Source: an uncultured Bacteroidales bacterium
GTDB lineage: Bacteria > Bacteroidota > Bacteroidia > Bacteroidales > P3
Length of the DNA stretch: 14,050 nucleotides
Direction of reading: 5' to 3'
Assembly (NCBI GenBank): GCA_937910265.1
Contig: CALEPD010000167.1
Span: 1 to 14,050 of the forward strand
The notes under the pieces are model-generated. The model was not told where the DNA came from and made no database searches. It worked only from the letters and a program-made list of their open reading frames with translations. A program made the position numbers and the translations under genes. Below are positions 1-5,834 of the stretch, in pieces (the first letter of the stretch is position 1; the number at the start of each line of letters is the position of its first letter).

Positions 1-241
1 TACTTTTTACACATTTTTTGTTCCTAAATGTGTCAACCTATTTCAGTATAAGACAGCCCTTTGGGTGAAAGGTCCTTTGAGGAACTACCTGTTTCCAATC
101 GTTCAGTATATTCCTAAGCCTCTTGTCTTTCTTTCATATGGTGTTGCATCGGTGTATGCCATTGTGAGTGCTATCGACTTGGCAAAACAGGCAAATGTCA
201 AAAATGCTGATAAATGTTCGGCTGGTAGCCGTAAACAATGA
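1..241 (+). CDS. 3' end of an unrecognised membrane protein gene (partial)
   Basis: The frame starting at base 2 is open from the window edge to a TGA at 239-241 and gives 79 residues; the start lies outside the window. The segment is rich in aromatic and hydrophobic residues. One likely membrane-spanning stretch (about residues 46-68, around LSYGVASVYAIVSAID) follows a short basic and proline-containing loop (KGPLRNY, YIPKP). The last 15 or so residues are polar and charged and look like a soluble tail. I do not recognise the family from this fragment. It could be the C-terminal end of a multi-pass transporter, an acyltransferase or a glycosyltransferase. The open frame and the coding-like composition support a real gene, but the product is unknown. 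Confidence 0.5.
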   Translation, partial: TFYTFFVPKCVNLFQYKTALWVKGPLRNYLFPIVQYIPKPLVFLSYGVASVYAIVSAIDLAKQANVKNADKCSAGSRKQ

Positions 242-597
242 TGTGTCATTCCACATTGTTTCTAGGTCGGCTTGCTCGGTTTGCGTAATACATAGCCCAA
301 TACACAATATCTCACATTCTCTTTGCTTTTAGCAAAGAATATGGATGAATGTTATGCCTCTCGACAGTTTTAGTCTATAGGAGGTTCGCGTTACCCTTAC
401 TTTCACCCCTCTGGTTCACATTCTTTTTGTCATTTTGCTTGTTCCTGTTATTTCTGAAAAGTTAAAAGTTTATTTTTAGAATGTTAAAAAAATGTATGTA
501 TACAATTTTTTCCGTGTAAGTCAGTTTAATGTACAAATTATATCTTTCTATGAAAGTATAGACAATATCAATAAAGTTTAATTAAAAGGGTTTGCGT
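242..597. other. 356-base intergenic stretch, no recognised gene
   Basis: No coding frame that I can support on either strand. One small perfect hairpin is visible: 320-327 pairs with 331-338 (TCTTTGCT / AGCAAAGA, loop of three T). It has no U-tract, so it is not an obvious terminator. The second half (about 450-597) is strongly AT-rich and probably holds the promoter of the small gene at 598. The best -7 candidate is TATCTTTC at 541-548, which differs from TAnnTTTG at the last base and has no good -33 partner. I see no tRNA, rRNA or riboswitch that I can name. Confidence 0.4.
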
Positions 598-765
598 ATG
601 ATGCATGAATACAATCTGATTAAATCAAGCACAAATACATCATTGAAATCATCAGGCACAAAAGCGCAGCCTTCGAAGCATGTAGTGCAGAATATCCTTA
701 GGTTTGCACGATGCTACCAAAATGTTGTGGTTAAGGATGTCAAATTCAGGCTTTCGCTTAACTAA
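598..765 (+). CDS. small conserved-looking hypothetical protein, 55 aa
   Basis: An ORF of 55 residues runs from ATG 598 (a second ATG follows at 601) to TAA 763-765. Eight bases later a strong intrinsic terminator begins, so it is a complete monocistronic unit rather than noise. The protein starts MMHEYNLIKSS and is basic. It has a Ser/Thr/Lys-rich first half and a second half with a likely helix (VVQNILRFARCYQNVVV). The pattern 'QPSK...I..FAR.Y' resembles short hypothetical proteins that are frequent in Bacteroidales genomes; this is recollection of a pattern, not a search result. There is no signal peptide or membrane segment. No clear Shine-Dalgarno site is present (only AAAAGGG at 586-592), which is normal for this phylum. 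Function is unknown. Confidence 0.6.
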   Translation: MMHEYNLIKSSTNTSLKSSGTKAQPSKHVVQNILRFARCYQNVVVKDVKFRLSLN

Positions 766-772
766 ACCTTAC

Positions 773-805
773 AGACGGGCAAAAGAAAATTGCCCGTCTT
801 TTTAT
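773..805 (+). terminator. intrinsic terminator after the 55-aa gene
   Basis: Perfect 10-bp stem: AGACGGGCAA (773-782) pairs with TTGCCCGTCT (790-799). The loop is 7 bases (AAGAAAA) and a T-run follows at 799-803. It separates the small gene from the trpS promoter. Confidence 0.9.
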
Positions 806-819
806 TGTGAAAAAAATGA

Positions 820-851
820 TTTGTAGGATACGTCGATAATTCGTATTTTTG
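820..851 (+). promoter_or_regulatory. trpS promoter (Bacteroidota type)
   Basis: TTTG at 820-823, a 20-base spacer, then TATTTTTG at 844-851, a full match to the -7 consensus TAnnTTTG. The -7 box ends 23 bases before the trpS ATG, which implies a short leader with no room for a T-box or attenuator. Confidence 0.75.
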
Positions 852-874
852 CAATCCAGAAAATACCACTTAGT

Positions 875-1873
875 ATGAGTAGAGAAATAGTATGCAGCGG
901 TATCAGACCTACCGGAAATCTTCATTTGGGTAATTATTTCGGCGCTTTGCACAATTTTGTGAAAATGCAGAATGAGCATGATTGTTTTTTCTTCATAGCC
1001 GATTACCACTCTTTAACAACACACCCCACTCCCGACAACCTTTATGGCAATGCCAGGCAAATTCTTGTACAGTATTTGGCTTCGGGACTTGATCCTGAGA
1101 AATCGACAATATATTTTCAGAGCGACTTGCCCGAAACCGCTGAATTGTACCTGTTTTTCAATATGAATGCCTATCTCGGTGAACTCGAGCGGGTCACCTC
1201 TTTTAAAGACAAAGTCCGTCAAAACCCAAATAACGTCAATGCGGGTTTATTGACTTACCCCACTTTGATGGCTGCCGATATCTTGATTCACAGGGCAACA
1301 AAGGTTCCCGTGGGAAAGGATCAGGAGCAGCATCTCGAAATGACTCGCACCTATGCTCAGCGTTTTAATAATATGTACGGAGTCGACCTCTTCCCCCTTC
1401 CTCAAGCTTTCAATTATGGTCACGACTTGGTAAAAATACCGGGTTTGGACGGAAGCGGTAAAATGGGAAAATCAGAAGGTGAGGCCAATGCCATTTTCCT
1501 GAACGACGATCCTGTCGTCATCCGCAAAAAGATTATGAGAGCCAAAACCGACAGCGGCCCGACCGAGCAGAATCAAACTAAGCCTGTTGAAATAGAAAAT
1601 CTGTTTACATTGATGCGGGTTGTTTCTGCACCCGATACTGTCGCGTACTTCGACGACCTGTACAACCGATGCAGCATCCGTTATGGTGACATGAAAAAAC
1701 AATTGGCCGAGGACATGGTGGCCTTTACCGAGCCTTTCCGCAACAAAATAGCCGAATTGTCGTCCGATTCTGCATATCTGGAACGGATTATGAACCAAGG
1801 GAAGGAGAAGGCGCACGAAAGTGCTAAGAAAACGATATCAGAAGTCCGTAAGGTTATAGGCTACCGTAACTGA
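875..1873 (+). CDS. trpS: tryptophanyl-tRNA synthetase
   Basis: Class Ic aminoacyl-tRNA synthetase of 332 residues, the usual length for bacterial TrpRS. In the cytoplasm it activates tryptophan with ATP and charges tRNA-Trp. The first signature of the Rossmann catalytic domain is PTGNLHLGNYFG (residues 12-23, the HIGH-type motif TGNLHLGN). The second is GSGKMGKSEGE starting at residue 193, so the KMSKS loop is KMGKS (196-200). Between them lie the usual segments ADYHSLT, LTYPTLMAADIL and GKDQEQHLEMTR, which form the adenylate and tryptophan pocket. The C-terminal helical part (about 210-332) is the anticodon-binding region. ATG 875 is chosen because the family begins just before 'SGIRPTG' and a promoter sits directly upstream. 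The gene is monocistronic, with terminators on both sides. Confidence 0.97.
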   Translation: MSREIVCSGIRPTGNLHLGNYFGALHNFVKMQNEHDCFFFIADYHSLTTHPTPDNLYGNARQILVQYLASGLDPEKSTIYFQSDLPETAELYLFFNMNAYLGELERVTSFKDKVRQNPNNVNAGLLTYPTLMAADILIHRATKVPVGKDQEQHLEMTRTYAQRFNNMYGVDLFPLPQAFNYGHDLVKIPGLDGSGKMGKSEGEANAIFLNDDPVVIRKKIMRAKTDSGPTEQNQTKPVEIENLFTLMRVVSAPDTVAYFDDLYNRCSIRYGDMKKQLAEDMVAFTEPFRNKIAELSSDSAYLERIMNQGKEKAHESAKKTISEVRKVIGYRN

Positions 1874-1898
1874 TTATTCAAAGTATCACTATAAATCC

Positions 1899-1940
1899 AA
1901 AAAGAGAAGCGTACGCCACCAGGCAGGAGCTTCTCTTTTT
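1899..1940 (+). terminator. intrinsic terminator of trpS
   Basis: Perfect 12-bp stem: AAAAAGAGAAGC (1899-1910) pairs with GCTTCTCTTTTT (1929-1940), loop of 18 bases. The descending arm ends in five T and is followed by GTTTT. It begins 25 bases after the trpS stop. Confidence 0.85.
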
Positions 1941-1980
1941 GTTTTCCCATACAAGATGAATGTTCTCCATGTACGGAAAT

Positions 1981-2006
1981 AAAAAAGGCTGCTATAATTA
2001 GCAGCC
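1981..2006 (-). terminator. intrinsic terminator of the acidic lipoprotein gene
   Basis: Seven-bp GC-rich stem GGCTGCT (1987-1993) / AGCAGCC (2000-2006), loop of 6. On the minus strand it is followed by six T (complement of A 1981-1986). It lies 25 bases past the lipoprotein stop codon. Confidence 0.85.
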
Positions 2007-2031
2007 ATGTTCTTTCTTGTCTGTGCGATAA

Positions 2032-2238
2032 TTATTCAGAAACAACTTCTTCAGTAGCTACTTCTTCAACAGCAACAGCAGTAGTGTCGATAACTTCTTC
2101 AGCTACTTCAGCCACTTCTTCTACCATTTCCTGAGCGCAAGCGCTATCGTTGGTTTCTTCAGTTGCCTCGGTGTTGTTGTTGCAAGCTGCGAATGAGAAC
2201 ATACCAGCTACAGCCAATAAAAATAATACTTTCTTCAT
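2032..2238 (-). CDS. small, highly acidic lipoprotein, 68 aa
   Basis: The N-terminus is a lipoprotein signal peptide: MKK, a hydrophobic stretch LFLLAVAGMF, then the lipobox FAAC with the acylated cysteine at residue 19. The mature part (50 residues) has 16 acidic residues and no Lys, Arg or His. It is built mainly from Glu, Val, Ala and Thr in near-repeats (EEVAEVAEEV, VEEVATEEVV), so it is low-complexity and could form an amphipathic helix. A second cysteine (residue 34) could form a disulfide. The residues after the cysteine (NNNTE) do not show a clear surface-export signal, so the side of the membrane is uncertain. The gene has its own promoter and terminator. Function is unknown; a small abundant envelope lipoprotein is a reasonable guess. 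ATG 2238 is the only start that yields the signal peptide. Confidence 0.85.
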   Translation of the reverse strand: MKKVLFLLAVAGMFSFAACNNNTEATEETNDSACAQEMVEEVAEVAEEVIDTTAVAVEEVATEEVVSE

Positions 2239-2283
2239 TTTTTTGATAATTTTAAATAGCTATTATTAACTTGTTTTACGATG

Positions 2284-2317
2284 CAAAAGTACTATTATTT
2301 CCACAATATATTGCAAA
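2284..2317 (-). promoter_or_regulatory. promoter of the acidic lipoprotein gene
   Basis: On the minus strand TACTTTTG (2291-2284) is a full match to the -7 consensus TAnnTTTG. TTTG at 2317-2314 is the likely -33 element, with a 22-base spacer, slightly long. The leader would be about 40 bases. The palindrome CAATATATTG (2304-2313) lies between the two elements; the same palindrome occurs in the promoter at 7062-7098. Confidence 0.6.
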
Positions 2318-2345
2318 AATAAATCAAAAAAAAATAAAATAATTT

Positions 2346-2367
2346 ACAATGTATTGAATTACATTGT
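2346..2367. repeat. 8-bp inverted repeat, possible operator
   Basis: ACAATGTA (2346-2353) and TACATTGT (2360-2367) are perfect inverted copies separated by 6 bases. It sits between the rnfA terminator and the promoter of the lipoprotein gene, about 30 bases upstream of that promoter. It could be a regulator binding site. The region is AT-rich, so chance is possible. Confidence 0.3.
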
Positions 2368-2380
2368 TGTATAAAAATGA

Positions 2381-2426
2381 AAAACAGCCTAAAAAAGTCT
2401 ATTGTATATAATTTTTAGGCTGTTTT
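2381..2426 (-). terminator. intrinsic terminator of the rnfA operon
   Basis: Perfect 15-bp stem: AAAACAGCCTAAAAA (2381-2395) pairs with TTTTTAGGCTGTTTT (2412-2426), loop of 16. Read on the minus strand, the second arm ends in TTTT and continues TCATTTTT. It lies about 50 bases after the rnfA stop and could also act on the other strand. Confidence 0.85.
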
Positions 2427-2478
2427 CCATATGAATAACAGCAATTTTATTCAAAATTTGCTATACTATTTTTTGTTG

Positions 2479-3066
2479 TTACGGGAGGGGGACGAGACCA
2501 CCGAAACCCATGAATGCCATGGCCAAAATGCCGGCTGTAATCAGTGCAATAGGAATACCTTTCATTGCTTTGGGGATGCCGGTCAATTCAAGATGTTCAC
2601 GCAATCCTGCGAATATGACCATTGCCAAAGTGAAACCTACTGCAATACTCGAAGCATAAATGATGCTGTTGAGCAAGTTCATGTCTTTTTGTATAACGAG
2701 CAAAGCTACGCCTAATACCGCACAGTTTGTGGTGATGAGCGGCAAAAACACTCCAAGTGCCTGGTACAGTGAGGGAGCAATCTTTTTAAGGACGATTTCT
2801 ACCATTTGCACCAATGAGGCGATGACAAGAATATATGCAATTGTTTGCAGGTATTGTAAATTAAGAGGTGCCAATACATATGTGTACAATAACCATGTTA
2901 CCAATGTGGCAAGCAGCATGACGAATAGCACGGCTCCTCCCATGCCTACGGAGCTTTTTACATCTTTTGATACTCCGAGGAATGGACATATGCCTAAAAA
3001 TTGTGCCAGTACAACGTTGTTTACAAATATTGCACCAATGATGAGTGCGAAGATGCTAATTCCCAT
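2479..3066 (-). CDS. rnfA: electron transport complex subunit RnfA
   Basis: Integral membrane subunit of 195 residues, full family length, with six predicted membrane helices. Rnf moves electrons between ferredoxin and NAD and couples this to Na+ or H+ transport across the inner membrane. RnfA, with RnfE, forms the inverted-repeat membrane core that carries electrons. Diagnostic RnfA/NqrE-family segments are NNVVLAQFLGICPFLGVSK (16-34) and LPLITTNCAVLG (108-119). Cys27 and Cys115 are the conserved cysteines that in this family hold the intramembrane iron centre shared with the partner subunit. CPFLGVSK favours RnfA over NqrE. The start lies 27 bases after the stop of the upstream carboxyltransferase-like gene, so the two are probably co-transcribed. 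No other rnf gene is in the window, which is odd because rnfA normally sits in an rnf cluster. Confidence 0.93.
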   Translation of the reverse strand: MGISIFALIIGAIFVNNVVLAQFLGICPFLGVSKDVKSSVGMGGAVLFVMLLATLVTWLLYTYVLAPLNLQYLQTIAYILVIASLVQMVEIVLKKIAPSLYQALGVFLPLITTNCAVLGVALLVIQKDMNLLNSIIYASSIAVGFTLAMVIFAGLREHLELTGIPKAMKGIPIALITAGILAMAFMGFGGLVPLP

Positions 3067-3093
3067 AATTGTATTTCTTTGTATTTATAGTAA

Positions 3094-4869
3094 TTATTCG
3101 ATCCATCCCAGAATATCGCCCTTCTTGACCATCTGTCCTTGTTTGACAAAGGTGTCGATAAGCTTCCCGGTTTTCGGGGCGGTAACTGTGGCCATTGCGT
3201 AACTTGCTTGAATGGTGCAGAAGACTCCGCCTTCGGTATAGTTGGTTCCAGGTGCAGGAGCTGTGGAGCGGTCTTTGAAGTCCACTTCCCATATCATCTG
3301 TCCGCTGACGGGTGCCACGATGGGCGTTGCGTTAGGATATTTTTCGGAAATATAGTTGAGTTGGTTGGCAGGTTCTGCTACCGGAGCAGCTACTGGTGCC
3401 GGATTCTGTTCAGCCTTTAACTGTGCGACTTCTTTATGGAAACGCTCTTTTGCTATGCCACTCTTGTAGTCGCGGTATTGGCGGTCGTGCATTGCAAGTT
3501 CGAACAATTCTTCATCATCTTCTCCGCGGTCCCATCCGTTTTCTTCCATCTCTTTGATGTATTCAGGGAGGGCATCGGGATAAGCCTCTTGAGGATCTCC
3601 GTTGAAGAATTCCATGTCGTTCTTCTTGGCGATTTCAATGATTTCGGGAGCCAAAGGCCCGGGGAGTGTACCTGCTTTGCCAAGTATCATGCTCCAGCTG
3701 TCTTTGTCGATTTGGCTGAATCTGGGTTTGCCTTGGGCCATTGAGAAGATGTTCATCACTGCAATATTCTTCACATATTGGCTGAAAGGTGTTACCAGTG
3801 GGGGATAACCCAACATGGGCCAAATGAGTTCGACTTCTTGGAAGAGTTGTGTGGTCAATTCATCGAAGCTTACTTCGGGTTTTCCGCTTTTCTTCAATGC
3901 CATGTTGATGCCACCATGTACTCCCTTGAGGTCACTCATCATTGAACCCATCATGCCGCCGGGAAGTCCACATCCAACCAGCAATGAGGTGCTGATTTTG
4001 TTTTTGGGGTTGATGTAAAGGCCGAGGAAGTCGTCGATGAATGATTGGGTGAGGGAACGGGCTTCCATGTATGCCGACATGTTGATGTCTTTTACTTGGA
4101 ATCCAGCATCCTTTAGCATGGCCTGTACCGAGATTACGTCAGGGTGAACCATGCCCCATGACAATGGTTCCATGGCGCAGTCGATAACATCGGCACCCGC
4201 TTTTGCCACTTCCAAGGTTGAGGCCATGGAGAATCCTGGGCCGCTGTGTCCGTGGTATTGAACAATGATTTGTGGGTGTTTTTTCTTGATTTCGTAAACA
4301 AGTTTGCCCAAGGATGCCGGACGGCCTACGCCTGCCATGTCTTTTAGTGCAATTTCATCGGCACCGAATTCAACCAATTTGTCGACGAGATTAACATAAT
4401 ATTCAACTGTGTGCAGAGGTGAGAATGTTATGCTGAGGGCGGCTTGGCTGATCATGCCCGCTTCTTTGGCGTACTTGATGGATAATTCTAAGTTGCGAGG
4501 ATCGTTGAGGCCGCAGAATGAACGCATAATGTCCACTCCCTGTGCTTTCTTGACTTTGGGCATGAGTTGACGTACATCACGGGGAACTCCGTACATACGG
4601 AGTCCGTTCAGTGCTCTTTCCAGCATGTGTGTTTGTATGCCGGCTTTATTGAATTCTTTAGTCCATTCGCGAACAGCTTTGTTGGGATTTTCTCCATACA
4701 TGAGGTTTACTTGTTCGAAGGCACCTCCGTTGGTTTCAATTCTATCAAAACATCCCATCTCGACGATTACGGGAGCTATTTGTTTGAGTTGGTCCACACG
4801 TGGCTGGTATTTTCCAGAAGATTGCCACATATCACGATACACTAAGCTGAATTTTATCTCGCGAGCCAT
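3094..4869 (-). CDS. divergent oxaloacetate decarboxylase alpha / pyruvate carboxylase subunit B-like protein lacking the biotinyl lysine
   Basis: 591 residues, the length and domain order of OadA/PycB: carboxyltransferase TIM barrel (about 1-290), conserved carboxylase domain (about 290-480), Ala/Pro-rich linker (488-501), C-terminal biotinyl-type domain (about 516-591). Metal-site residues are kept: Asp13, the carboxylatable Lys176 in ALKDMAG, and His206/His208 in YHGHSG. Arg12 and Gln16 of the substrate motif remain, but RDGHQS is RDMWQS here. In the C-terminal domain, aligning APVSG and APKTGKL with the family puts Tyr557 (ASYAM) where the biotinylated Lys of AMKM should be (codon 3199-3201). 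The frame is continuous on both sides, so this is a substitution, not a frameshift. The known family moves CO2 from oxaloacetate or to pyruvate through biotin; that route looks impossible here unless biotin is supplied by another protein. Most annotation pipelines would call it oxaloacetate decarboxylase. It is followed 27 bases later by rnfA. Confidence 0.85.
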   Translation of the reverse strand: MAREIKFSLVYRDMWQSSGKYQPRVDQLKQIAPVIVEMGCFDRIETNGGAFEQVNLMYGENPNKAVREWTKEFNKAGIQTHMLERALNGLRMYGVPRDVRQLMPKVKKAQGVDIMRSFCGLNDPRNLELSIKYAKEAGMISQAALSITFSPLHTVEYYVNLVDKLVEFGADEIALKDMAGVGRPASLGKLVYEIKKKHPQIIVQYHGHSGPGFSMASTLEVAKAGADVIDCAMEPLSWGMVHPDVISVQAMLKDAGFQVKDINMSAYMEARSLTQSFIDDFLGLYINPKNKISTSLLVGCGLPGGMMGSMMSDLKGVHGGINMALKKSGKPEVSFDELTTQLFQEVELIWPMLGYPPLVTPFSQYVKNIAVMNIFSMAQGKPRFSQIDKDSWSMILGKAGTLPGPLAPEIIEIAKKNDMEFFNGDPQEAYPDALPEYIKEMEENGWDRGEDDEELFELAMHDRQYRDYKSGIAKERFHKEVAQLKAEQNPAPVAAPVAEPANQLNYISEKYPNATPIVAPVSGQMIWEVDFKDRSTAPAPGTNYTEGGVFCTIQASYAMATVTAPKTGKLIDTFVKQGQMVKKGDILGWIE

Positions 4870-4936
4870 TTTGTAGTTGGTTTTATATATTGGTAAATAA
4901 AGAATTAATAGATAATCGGTTAATAAACAACATTAA

Positions 4937-4944
4937 CAAATATA
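4937..4944 (-). promoter_or_regulatory. possible -7 box of the carboxyltransferase-like/rnfA operon
   Basis: On the minus strand TATATTTG matches TAnnTTTG, 67 bases upstream of the ATG at 4869. I see no good TTTG at the -33 distance, so this is a weak call. The rest of the 188-base gap 4870-5057 is AT-rich and holds no gene that I can support. Confidence 0.35.
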
Positions 4945-5057
4945 CAAAAAAAAATGAATTTAAGGTGTTTGATTAGAAAAAAATAGTTGTACATCTGTTT
5001 TTTGCGTGTGTTTATATATGCTGAAATCGGGTGGAAAATCTTCAGCCTGTAGGGTGG

Positions 5058-5834
5058 TTAAAGATTGAAAAGGGATTTCGCATTGTGTGAGGTCTGTTCG
5101 GCGACTGCACTGACGGTGCAGTTTTTTATTTCGGCTATTTTCTTCGCCACCTCGAGCATATATGAGCTTTCGTTGCGTTTGCCGCGATATGGAACAGGTG
5201 ATAGATAAGGGGCGTCTGTTTCAAGCAAAAAGCATTCGAGAGGAAGGGCTTTTACTATCTCAGGCAGTGTGGCGGCATTTTTATATGTTAGTACGCCACC
5301 TATTCCTAAATGAAAGCCCATCTCGATCGCTTGATGTGCCTGTTGAAGGCTTCCGCTATAGCAATGCAGCACTCCGGTACAGGTTCTGCTGTTGCGTTTT
5401 TTGAGTAATTCGAACAGTTCGTTGTGGGCTTTGCGGATATGTATGCACACGGGTTTGTGAAGCTCTTCGGCCCAATCTAATTGTTGGTCGAGTGCCAGTA
5501 TTTGTTGCTCTTTGAATGTTGTGTCCCAATATAGGTCTAATCCGATTTCGCCAATAGCCACATATTGCTCCGGATTGTTGTACAGCAGCTGTTTTGCATG
5601 TTGTAGTTCCTTGGTGTACTCGTCGTTGATGGATGTGGGGTGAACTCCACCCATTTGTTTGAAGTATGAGGGGTCGCTGCTATACAATTGTTGTTGTCGC
5701 TCGGTACTCAAACTATCAATGGCTGGCAGTAATATCGAGGTGATTCCGGTTTCCTTTGCGCGGCTTATGACTTCTCTTCGGTCATTGTCGAATTCTTCAC
5801 AATATAAGTGGCAATGGGTGTCAATGAGTTCCAT
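5058..5834 (-). CDS. tatD: TatD family metal-dependent hydrolase / DNase
   Basis: 258 residues, the normal length for this amidohydrolase-fold family. TatD proteins are cytoplasmic metal-dependent nucleases (3'-5' exonuclease and DNA repair or decay roles in characterised members). The signatures appear in order: DTHCHL (5-10, metal ligands His7 and His9), GGVHP (62-66), GEIGLD (95-100, Glu96), IHIR (His132), LHCYSG (His157) and LETDAPYLSP (204-213, Asp207). The closing PYRGKRNES loop is also present. All expected metal ligands are kept, so it should be active. ATG 5834 is the only start just before the first motif. It overlaps the 3' end of the DUF2520 gene by 14 bases, which indicates translational coupling in a two-gene operon. 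Confidence 0.95.
   Translation of the reverse strand: MELIDTHCHLYCEEFDNDRREVISRAKETGITSILLPAIDSLSTERQQQLYSSDPSYFKQMGGVHPTSINDEYTKELQHAKQLLYNNPEQYVAIGEIGLDLYWDTTFKEQQILALDQQLDWAEELHKPVCIHIRKAHNELFELLKKRNSRTCTGVLHCYSGSLQQAHQAIEMGFHLGIGGVLTYKNAATLPEIVKALPLECFLLETDAPYLSPVPYRGKRNESSYMLEVAKKIAEIKNCTVSAVAEQTSHNAKSLFNL

Noticed and set aside
340..440. tRNA-like segment with GGTTC-type motifs (GAGGTTCGCG, TCTGGTTCAC)
   Set aside because: I could not fold a cloverleaf with an acceptor stem and anticodon arm around these motifs.
2660..3202. 180-residue open frame on the plus strand opposite rnfA and the carboxyltransferase-like gene
   Set aside because: It lies antisense to two clearly recognised genes, has no family features, and its composition is explained by codon bias of the real strand.
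3190..3210. Possible frameshift or sequencing error explaining the missing biotinyl lysine
   Set aside because: The reading frame and the domain similarity continue without a break on both sides of Tyr557, so a local indel cannot explain it.
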